A DNA stretch of 64,000 bases, from assembly GCA_029531795.1 (NCBI GenBank), contig JAPEIS010000014.1, forward strand, positions 1,922,001-1,986,000, given 5' to 3'. Below the pieces are notes generated by a model. The model was not told the origin of the DNA, ran no database searches, and was given only the letters and a program-made list of their open reading frames with translations. Made by a program: the position numbers and the translations under genes. Below, piece after piece: positions 55,322 to 64,000 of the stretch. Numbering within the stretch: the stretch's first letter is position 1; every line of letters starts with the position of its first letter. Source of the DNA: Sclerotinia nivalis (Eukaryota > Ascomycota > Leotiomycetes > Helotiales > Sclerotiniaceae).

Positions 55322-56566
55322 ATGAATGAACCAAAAGATATTCTTCCTATTTCCGCAACAAAGGTCCAGCAAATCGACTTTGGTGGGTCGAATTCTGCTC
55401 CTGGATCACCAAGTCCATCAACTACCGGACATACCGATAGCCCGATGCGATTGCTCATGGGTTTACAAAAGATGCAGGAGGGTATGACCTTGATTGCTGG
55501 AGGAATGGAATCCGAGGGCATCCAGGTATCAACTACGCCTATTCCCGCAGAACGGAAAAGGGATGTCTTGAATCGGCATAGACTTGGCAGTGAAGAAAGA
55601 ATTCCTCCATTTGCTGATAATGTCAACCCCTTAAATCCTGATCTTAACCGTGAAAGACCTCCATCCACAGATACTTCTGGGGACAATACGGGGACTAGAC
55701 CAAGATTTACTGTCGATGACGATAATGAAAACAACCGTAACGCAGTGCCCAGGACACCTCTTACCACTAACAGAAAAACAAGCTCTAGTGGACAGTCGCC
55801 CCACTCCACCCGTACCCAACGTGGTCCAGATGATCAACCGCGCCAACAACACCCAAAACTAGATAAGAGCTTTCTTCATAAACTCGAGCTCTTGGAGGAG
55901 AGCCTCGAGCAACTAGCCGCCTCATACGAACGTGACAGCGATGCCATTACTGAGCTTACGGAGAAACTCGGCGACATCAAAACAAATTTAGTATCCTTTT
56001 ATCGACTTCTGAAATTTCTCGAGCCAAACTTCCGTGCTGTTACCCGCAGTGCTCGTGAACTTGTTGATGGAAAGCCTGCTTTTGCTGGTCTCATCCATCT
56101 TAACCATAGCTCTAAATATGGTGATAAGCCGGATGTATGGCGTAAGTAGCACTCTGAAATTTAACCCATCATCCTAAACCTTTATCAACTACTAACTACC
56201 CAATAAATAGAAGGTTTAACCCTCCACGCCCAAGATCGACCATTCACGGTCCGCGTCTTGATGCAGAACATTCAAACTGCTATCTCGAATCTCCATCCCG
56301 ACAAACCTACAAAAGGTATCGAGCTTACGGAAGTTGCTTTCGTCTGGGATAATAATGAAAAGGAAAAGTATGGCGGGGACTTTGATCGAATTAGATTTCA
56401 ACGTATTTTGGGTCGAGGAGACGCTGATGAGTCTATTCAGGAGGACGCTCTTGTCAACAATAGTCTGGAAGCGATGATGGCAAGAGGTAATCAGGGTTAC
56501 ATCTATGCCAAGTATCGTCTTGATAAGGTTGAGCATGCGGAGTGGTGTGGACGTGAGAAGGAGTAG
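55322..56566 (+). CDS. Hypothetical protein with Ser/Pro-rich N-terminus and coiled-coil centre
   Basis: Two exons (55322-56141, 56211-56566) give 391 residues. The intron 56142-56210 starts GTAAGT and has an ACTAAC branch. The first ~180 residues are low-complexity (NSAPGSPSPSTTGHT and similar). A heptad-like helix follows (KLELLEESLEQLAASYERD, TELTEKLGDIKTNLV), then a conserved-looking C-terminal region (FTVRVLMQNIQTAI, ELTEVAFVWDNNEKE, GYIYAKYRLDKVEH). Good splicing and an intact frame argue for a real gene. No family recognised. Confidence 0.7.
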
Positions 56567-57218
56567 AAGATGGATGGATGGTTGTGTTGGGAAGTGGGGG
56601 TGATGGCTATTTTCGGGCTTTTGCAATGACGAGTTTGCCGCAGCCGAAGTAAGCGTAGTGGTTGTTGATTCGGTAGCCTCTTCGAAATAGATTGCAAAAA
56701 ATGATGGTTTTGCGTCGTCTTTATTATGATTGTATCACTGATCACCTGAGAGACCATCATTTACTATGTTGAAGAACGGCTCATTTTGAAAAAGCTTTAC
56801 CTTACATAAGTTCCTCGACATGCGCGGAGATGTTATGCCTTGAAGAACTCAGGTCAACATGAACTTACTAGTAAAAATGCATCCGGGTCAATGAATAAAT
56901 GATGTGCCTCGTACCTTCCTTATAGAAAGGAAGTTCATGGAGTAAGCCTGGCGTTTTCGTCGAATCTTTAATCCGACCCTCAAACACAAGCGACTTGTGA
57001 AAAGGAAACACCGACCTAGGTATCGGTTACTTCTGGTATACTCTCAAGTACAATCACTCAGCCCAGAAGAATACCATTCATCTATTCATCTATTCATCAA
57101 CTTATCTTGCATACATATCACAACTCTATGGCCTTTTCGAGTCGTTAGACAAATCATTATCCAAAGAAATCCGCCACCTTTTCATCAATTCTCTTCTGTC
57201 CACAAGGACGCTAAAATT
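56567..57218. other. Intergenic, nothing recognised
   Basis: 3' flank of the coiled-coil gene and leader of the next small gene. In-frame sequence upstream of 57219 has no ATG. No gene seen. Confidence 0.5.
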
Positions 57219-57572
57219 ATGTCGCCCTTCCTTCTATCTTCACAGTCATATTTCTATATCAGTGTGCGTTTCGGCAAGGAAACCACTGATGATGGCGAGG
57301 ATTCATGGTCAAGACGGTGGTACATTTCTGAAGATATCAGTTACGAAGAGCTTGTGCAAAAATGCAACGATTCTCTAATGGAAGAATACCCCGACACAGA
57401 TTTGACTGCGTATAAATTGCATATCAATATGACGTCGGAAAGATTCCCGGTGATCACCGCAACTAACATTGGTGAAGCATTGAGAGAAGCTAGATTCAAT
57501 GAAGACATATGCTTGATGACGCCATCTTATGCCAAGCATCCTAGGTCGTCTGTGGCAGCTTCAAATCTTTGA
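57219..57572 (+). CDS. Small protein with a possible beta-grasp (PB1/ubiquitin-like) fold
   Basis: 117 residues from the first in-frame ATG (57219, AAAATTATGTCG). The hydrophobic pattern (FYISVRFGKE, RRWYISEDISYEELVQKC, YKLHINM, GEALREARFNEDICLM) resembles a PB1-type beta-grasp, with strands, one helix and an acidic turn. The resemblance is weak and based only on pattern. A single exon. It lies upstream of the acid phosphatase on the same strand, but is not obviously linked to it. Confidence 0.5.
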   Translation: MSPFLLSSQSYFYISVRFGKETTDDGEDSWSRRWYISEDISYEELVQKCNDSLMEEYPDTDLTAYKLHINMTSERFPVITATNIGEALREARFNEDICLMTPSYAKHPRSSVAASNL

Positions 57573-57937
57573 AATCAATATCGACAAGTAAGTCCCAAGT
57601 CTTCGGAATTTGAGCTGTTGGTGTGGGGAGGTCTTGTTGACATTTCCGGCTGAAAAGCCAGACTAGGTGCCGATGGATCAATTTGCGATACTTCCGAATT
57701 TGAAGGACCAGATCAAAATACTCTTCCTGTATTTGAGGCATGTGTCCCAAATTGAGAAACCACAAGTGTTGCGGAGGTGCCTTCCCTCGTCGGAAAACCC
57801 ATCACGTTCAAACTTCCTCTTATGTTATTTTCCAAATCAGCTTCTTGATTTCTTTTCTTCGTTCAAAAACAATCATTCACTCTTTTTGGTCTCAAATTTT
57901 GAAACACACATCCACATCAAAACAAATAAAACAAAAA
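57573..57937. other. Leader/promoter of the acid phosphatase
   Basis: 365 bp, pyrimidine- and A-rich near the 3' end (CACATCAAAACAAATAAAAC before the ATG). No gene seen. Confidence 0.5.
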
Positions 57938-59558
57938 ATGAATCTTTCAGCATTCAAGCTGTTGACCCTCCTCTTTGGCTCGACCTTGGCAACCATCCCT
58001 ACACCGCCAACCGTCTCATCAGCACTCCCGCAGTCAACAATTGAGCCAGCCCTTACTGCAATAACTGCGGCACAAGCAACTCAGCGAGCAATTTCTCCCG
58101 TTTCTGACGTCGGTGGTGAAGTTTTTAGCAGATTTGTTCAGATATGGCTCGAGAATATGGTAAGATATCATCCTCGTTGCTCGCACACTTAGATGTGCAC
58201 ATCCATATTTTACCATAGACTGACATGTTTGGTACAGGATTACAAGGAAGCTACCAATGACCCTAATTTCCAATGGCTTGCTGCTCAAGGTATAACACTC
58301 ACCAACTATTGGGGAGTGACACATCCTTCTCAACCAAATTATTGTGCAGTTGTCGGAGGTGACACGTTCGGCATGGATGCAGATGAATTTGTTCAAATTC
58401 CTGCCAACATATCCACCGTAGTAGATTTACTTGACACTAAAGGCATTTCTTGGGGCGAATACCAGGAAGATATACCATATGCTGGCTTTGAAGGCTGGAA
58501 CTTCTCGACCACAGATCCATTCCAACAAGATTATGTACGCAAGCATAACCCGCTGGTGATGTTTGATTCAGTCACCAGCAATGCTACCAGACTTAGTTTG
58601 ATCAAGAGCTTCAAGTTGTTTGAAGAAGATCTGGCGAACAAGACTCTACCACAATGGTCTTTTATTACACCGAATATGACAAATAATGGCCATGATACCA
58701 ACGACACTGTCGCCGGAAATTGGTCTCGCATGTTCCTTGAACCTTTGCTCACCAATGATTATTTCATGAACGATACCCTAGTCGTGCTCACCTGGGATGA
58801 GAACAACGAAGACGACGAGGAGAATAAGATGTTTGCTATCCTTCTTGGTGGTGCCATTCCACCTGCTTTTAAGAACACGACCGACAATAATTTCTACAAC
58901 CACTATAGTATGCTTTCAACCATAGAGCTTAACTGGGGACTCCCTTCACTTGGTCGCTGGGATTGTGGTGCAAACGTCCTTGGGCTTGTTGCAAGCAAAG
59001 CGGGATACGACAACTATGCGGTCAATACCACTAAGCTACTTTTCAATTCGTCCTACCCAGGTCCTCTATCATCCGAGAGATTCGATCCCGTTTGGCCTTT
59101 GCCCGACACGAAAGCAAATTGCGGTTCAGGTCAAGGTGTCTTGAAAAAGATCGTTGATGGATGGGGCAGATCCGATGGCACATATAATGTTCGTATTCGT
59201 TCACAGGTTTTGCCCTGTCCCATGACAAAATCTGTTCATCGATCCCACACCCCACTGTTCCCTTCCCCAACACATTCTTCAACCTTCCATTCTTACCCAA
59301 TATCTTTGTGCGACAGTCAGTTACTAACTCTCCAATCTACAACAGTATACCGACTCGTATCCATATGATGATGTCAGTGGTGATAACACAGGAGGTGAAG
59401 CTAGTCCGGCAACTACGTCAACTTTACCACCAGCCACAACTGCCGTACCTTCTTCACCTCTCCCTTCAAAGAAGTCAGAGGCTATGGACTTGAAGTATGG
59501 TGGAGGTAGCTCCGTAGCATTGATAATGGGATTTGTTTTTGTCCTGTTGATGGGTTGA
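57938..59558 (+). CDS. Secreted/GPI-anchored acid phosphatase (phosphoesterase family)
   Basis: Three exons (57938-58159, 58238-59188, 59346-59558) encode 461 residues. The introns are 58160-58237 and 59189-59345 (GTTCGT donor, TTACTAAC branch). A signal peptide (LLTLLFGSTLA) starts the protein. The catalytic region has THPSQPNYCAVVGGD (about 105-120), ITPNMTNNGHDTND and LTWDENNEDDEEN, the metal- and phosphate-binding signatures of the fungal acid phosphatase/phosphoesterase family, followed by FYNHYSMLSTIELNWGLPSL. Many N-glycosylation sites are present. The tail is Thr/Ser/Pro-rich (TTSTLPPATTAVPSS) and ends in a hydrophobic stretch (VALIMGFVFVLLMG), as for GPI attachment. It probably releases phosphate outside the cell. 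The SPX phosphate transporter lies 1.6 kb downstream on the same strand. Confidence 0.88.
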
Positions 59559-61125
59559 GAATCTTGTGTGCTCGACAGCGAGCAATTGTATCGATATGAG
59601 AAATTTTTGGAACTCCTATGAGTCGCTGGTTTTCTTAGTATCGAGCCCAATTATGCCTATCAGGCACTCGCTCCTTGGTTGAAGCCATAGTCTTTAGTTT
59701 TCTAAAATACATTCTCTAGTTCACCCGACGGATTATTTCGCTTCCACCCTCATTGCAGATTTCGACACCCAGCGAACCGCACCCTTAATTAGCGAACTGT
59801 GAAAGCCCGTTTGATTGTTAAATCTGAATTGGAACATTGAAAAGTGTTATTAGGCATACGAGTAGATAGGTAGGTATACAGAGTATGTGTTTGGTGAAAA
59901 AGCCCACTTGGCTCTCTGATGGTTGATAATAATGCCCCTATCCATCTTGACTCATCGTTGTGCAACCTATCCTCTTCCCTTTATAAGATCTGCAGTACTT
60001 CAATCACTCAGATCTTGACATACTGGTTACGTTCAAACCCCATCTTCCGCCGTGCGTCGGACCAGAGAGTGGTGCCGAAATGTAAGAGGGTGTTGTGTTT
60101 CAGCTGTACAACATGATTAATTCCTGCATTTGATACTGCATCTTTTTGATAGGTATGGGTGGTCTCGTTTGTTGGAAGTAATGTATGTCGGCTCGCGATG
60201 ATTAATTATTATTACCATTACCCGTGAAACATTATAGCACCCATACAACATCATTATGATCATACTCCGCACGCAGCGTGGGATTATATAGAACCAGCGA
60301 ACGGGTTATCGTCTAAAGTGCCACACTGTGATAACCTGCAAAAGACCTAAAGTGTTCAAAAATTGCTAATGGTAAAGGGGGGCTTCCACCAAAGTGGCCA
60401 GCCAATCATAATTCGACAATTACGTGCATGCTTGATTTCATCATGATAAGTGGATAAGGTTAAGAAATCAAGAGAATCCTAGAAGTTACACCTGGCTTAC
60501 CTGTTTAGGCAAGCCACAGGAACCAAAAAAATGTCGAGCCTCACCTGTTTAACCTTACTTGGTAGGTTATTTATGCCTGTCATATATTCAGACCCTCAAG
60601 GCCACAAATCATGTTCCAAGGTTATTCATTCTATTTTGTATCTTGTATCTTGTATCTTGTATCTTGTATTAACTTGACTTCATTCGTACAAAGCGTGGAA
60701 TACAGAATACAGAGTAGAGAATCGTGCACCTTGGAAACGCCATTATTTTCTCCACTATATTGATCACTCCCAGCCTCTACCCTGACCGCAACATGTTACC
60801 AATTATATCAGTTACAATAATAACTTGATGTTGGAGACCCAGAACATTCAAGATAGCTTCCTCCCAGGTAGCTTCTAATCCCTCCTCTAAATCGCGACTG
60901 AATCAGCTCCATCGACTCAATAACGATAAGATAAACTCTTTGAGTAGTCTGGACAGGGGAGGGAGTTTATATAGTGATAAGCGTCAACATCTACCCAAAG
61001 ATAACGAAGAATTCGAGCTCGTGGAATATCCTAGCGCACAAGACGGCCAAGCTCCAGAATCGCATTCAACTGAGAGTGATAGAAAAAGAGCGGAAAAGAG
61101 AAAAAAACTTGAGGAGGCAGATGAG
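59559..61125. promoter_or_regulatory. Intergenic upstream of the SPX transporter
   Basis: About 1.6 kb with no gene. It includes a TTGTATC repeat at 60636-60670. I did not find a CACGTG site, so regulation by a Pho4-type factor is not supported by sequence here. Confidence 0.45.
60636..60670. repeat. Heptanucleotide array (TTGTATC, ~5 units)
   Basis: Four full TTGTATC units plus TTGTA, in perfect tandem, in the promoter side of the phosphate transporter. Confidence 0.9.
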
Positions 61126-63943
61126 ATGAAGTTCTCACATAGTATTCAGTTCAATGCTGTTCCAGATTGGAGTAGTCATTACATTGCTTACAGCAATTTG
61201 AAGAAGCTGTAGGTTTTGTCGCGAATTGTTTCAAGAATGATGCTGATGAGTTTTTTTTTTCCTCACACAGAATATACCAACTTGAGAAAAATGTTCATCG
61301 TCCTTCCACTGCCGCCGAAGATGCCGAAAACTCTCCTCTTATCAGAGCGGTCGAAGACCCAGATGCTATCTTTCGCAGAGCGCTGAACGCGGAGTTGGAA
61401 AAGATATCTTCTTTCTATGAATTGAAAGAGCGTGAGATTTTTGGCGAGGTAGCAGAGCTATTGAAGGAGGAAGAGGCATTTGAGGCGGAAGTCTTGGAAA
61501 ACAATCAAGCAGATGGAATGAATGGATCAGATGGCATTGCTCATCCAAGAACATCCAGCAGCGATCGACCGCGACAAAGTAGCATTTTCAAGCCTTTCGT
61601 TCCAAAGGGAAGGCGGCGCTCAAGCACAATGAGTCGATCAATAGATGAGGGCGTGGAAGATAGTGATGATGATGATGACGATGAGAGTACCGCGCTGCGC
61701 AAAACGTCTAGGCCAGCAAATCAACGAAGCAAAAGCTCTCCTTATGATGCGAATACTGGAAGACCTGGAGTTATTGAGGATATGCGTGCTTCAGCAGAGT
61801 TGATCAAGCCCGGACGAAGGAATAGCCATAACTATGAGGATTTCGCGGAGCAGGCGTTCAATGCATTATATTCGTCGGGGATCACGTTGAAAAAGCGCGC
61901 CGTCGGTTTATATGTATCACTCTGTGAACTGAAATCCTTTGTTCAGCTTAACCAGACGGGGTTCAAAAAAGTTTGCAAGAAATACGACAAGATATTGGAC
62001 AGATCTCTGAAGTCTAAATACCTCCAGGATGTGGTAGCTCCCGCATATCCTTTTCGCCCGGAAACACTTAAGCACATCGAGGAGAACATATCACGAATAG
62101 AGCGCATGTATTCTAATGTGGTAACTCAGGGAGATGTCGACATGGCAAAGAAGGAATTGCGATCACATCTACGAGAACATGTTGTTTGGGAAAGAAATAC
62201 AGTCTGGAGGGAAATGATTGGTATTGAGAGAAAAGCTCAGGCTGCAAATATGGGTATCCGGAGAACTTTACTCGGTGCGGATAATGATCCATCCAAACTC
62301 CGGTTACAAGGGGATGATGCCGATATTCCTGAGATGAAGGAACTGTCAACACCAGTTGGAAGAGTGAAATGTCCGAGATGGCTCTTCAGTTCGACGATGT
62401 TCACATTGATTGGAATTATTACCGTCTTTATTCTACTACTGCTTATTCCAATCATGAAGAAGCCAGAGCAGCAAAATTGTTTAGCAATGCTGATATTTGT
62501 CAGTTTGTTATGGGCTACTGAGGTAACAAAATCCATGAAAGTCTTAAACATCTTTTATTAACTCTTGTCCAGGTCATACCTCTATTCGTTACATCTCTCA
62601 TGATTCCTTTCCTTTGTGTACTTCTTAAAGTGGTCCGCTCTGATGATAAACCTCATCATCGATTGGAAGCTCCAGCCGCGGCGAAGTATATCTTTTCTGC
62701 AATGTGGACTCCAGTTATCATGTTACTACTTGGTGGATTTACAGTAGCAGCAGCATTGTCAAAATATGACATTGCTAAGAGAATTGCCACTTTCGTCCTA
62801 AGCAAAGCGGGAACGAGGCCAAGAACAGTACTTATCACCAACATGTTCGTAGCAGCTTTCGCAAGTATGTGGATTAGTAATGTTGCAGCACCTGTTTTGT
62901 GCTTCTCAATCATCCAAGTAAGGTTATACTTCTAATCACTGAGGTCTGTCACTAATAATACTAGCCTATGCTTCGCAATCTTCCTTCTGAATCTCAAATG
63001 TCGAAAGCAGTCATTCTTGGCATCGCACTTTCGTCTAACATTGGTGGAATGCTCTCTCCGATTGCATCTCCTCAAAATATTGTCGCCCTTCAGATTATGT
63101 CTCCACAACCAGATTGGGGAACTTGGTTCTTCATCGTCTTGCCAGTTGGTATAATTTCCATTGTCCTTATTTGGATTCTCTTACTTCTTACCTTCAAGCC
63201 TGGCCGTGGAACCACAATTGTTCCCATTCGCCCAGTCAAGGATGCATTTTCTGGTGTTCAATGGTTCATCACACTTGTCACTCTTGGCACCATCATTCTT
63301 TGGTGTGTAAGCCATCAACTTCAATGGATCTTTGGTGACATGGGTGTGGTCGCAATCATTCCAATTATTTTATTCTTCGGAACTGGTATCCTAACTAAGG
63401 AGGATTTTAATAATTTCTTATGGACGATTATAATTCTCGCTGCCGGAGGACTTTCCCTTGGTAAAGCTGTCAATTCATCGGGATTATTACATACTATTGC
63501 TGGTGAAATTACTGCGAGCGTTGAGGGTTTCAGTCTTTATAGCGTACTCGTCGTATTTTCTTGCCTTGTCTTGGTCGTTGCGACGTTCATTAGTCATACT
63601 GTCGCGGCTCTCATCATTCTCCCATTAGTTCATAGCGTAGGAGCAGGCATGGAAGAACCACATCCTAATCTTTTGGTTATGGGTGCTACATTAATGTGTA
63701 GTGCCGCTATGGGATTACCTACGAGTGGATTCCCTAATATGAGTATGTATATCCTTTTCTTTCATTCACAGCTAAAACAAATGCTAATAAATCATAGCCG
63801 CAATTATGATGGAAGATTCACAAACAGGACTAAGATACTTACAAGTGAAACATTTCATCACTCGTGGCGTACCAGCAAGTATCCTTACATGGCTAGTGGT
63901 TATTTCAGTTGGATATGGATTGATGAGGGTGGCTGGGATGTAA
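61126..63943 (+). CDS. SPX-domain low-affinity phosphate transporter (Pho87/Pho90/Pho91 type)
   Basis: Five exons: 61126-61208, 61271-62522, 62573-62917, 62965-63742, 63798-63943, giving 867 residues. Introns of 47 to 62 nt. The N-terminus is the SPX domain: MKFSHSIQFNAVPDW, HYIAYSNLKKL, then after an acidic disordered insert LYVSLCELKSFVQLNQTGFKK and a Lys-rich KKYDKIL. SPX binds inositol pyrophosphates to report phosphate status. The rest is the divalent-anion:sodium symporter fold, with about 12 helices, including SNIGGMLSPIASPQN and CSAAMGLPTSGFPNM, the signature clam-shell motifs of that family. Gene and frame are complete. In yeast, Pho87 and Pho90 act at the plasma membrane and Pho91 at the vacuole; sequence alone does not decide. 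The ATG at 61126 starts the SPX domain directly. Confidence 0.93.
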
Positions 63944-64000
63944 TATTTTATTTTGATTTTTATATTTTTGGATGGGACATTAGATTGTGATTGGGACGGG
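63944..64000. other. 3' flank of the SPX transporter
   Basis: Last 57 bases of the window, AT-rich, downstream of the stop codon. Nothing to annotate. Confidence 0.5.

Noticed and set aside
1..64000. tRNA, rRNA and CRISPR-like features
   Set aside because: No tRNA arm-like GTTCRANNC context with paired stems, no rRNA sequence and no regularly spaced direct repeats were found by eye. A covariance-model scan would settle small RNAs.

Overview
The window reads as nuclear DNA of a filamentous ascomycete. Genes are split by short introns (35 to about 160 nt, mostly 46 to 80) with GT..AG ends and CTAAC or CTGAC branch sites. Base composition is moderately AT-rich, intergenic gaps are long, and there are remnants of LTR and LINE retrotransposons. 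Gene content and protein style suggest a leotiomycete (Botrytis/Sclerotinia-like), but that is inference. Many genes below were rebuilt by joining exons across reading frames; every joined CDS listed as intact sums to a whole number of codons.

Layout. 1-4.6 kb: AT-rich and decayed DNA with a broken minus-strand gene. 4.6-6.8 kb: kelch-repeat membrane protein (-). 8.25-8.44 kb: small solo LTR. 9.3-10.5 kb: multi-pass membrane protein (+). 12.2-13.6 kb: purine nucleoside permease family protein (-). 14.3-15.5 kb: decayed amidase (-). 16.0-20.5 kb: LINE tail followed by two tandem genes for proteins with a deaminase-like HxE..CxxC zinc signature. 22-22.6 kb: MARVEL-type membrane protein (-). 23.2-25.6 kb: 737-residue orphan protein (-), divergent from a TDT-family (malate/sulfite) transporter (+, 26.7-28.5 kb) that has an 8-nt microexon. 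28.9-32.8 kb: broken SAP-like gene, alpha/beta hydrolase with one frameshift, and a 5'-truncated LINE. 33.3-36.2 kb: OTT_1508-like deaminase fused to a MYND zinc finger. 38.3-40.6 kb: two paralogous four-helix membrane proteins of identical length. 42-43 kb: C2H2 zinc-finger protein, then a ~130-bp tandem repeat. 44.4-48 kb: peroxin-14-like protein (-) divergent from the INO80 subunit Ies2 (+). 48-57.6 kb: small hypothetical genes, a second solo LTR with a perfect target-site duplication, a disordered acidic protein (-) and a coiled-coil protein (+). 57.9-64 kb: secreted acid phosphatase and an SPX-domain phosphate transporter.

Functional themes. The right end holds housekeeping genes (chromatin remodelling, peroxisome import, phosphate supply). 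The left half, to about 37 kb, is accessory: pseudogenes, transposon relics and three deaminase-like genes within 20 kb. That trio, two of them tandem copies with shared upstream blocks and the third a deaminase-MYND fusion, is the best candidate for a little-described system. Nothing in the sequence proves activity or a joint role.
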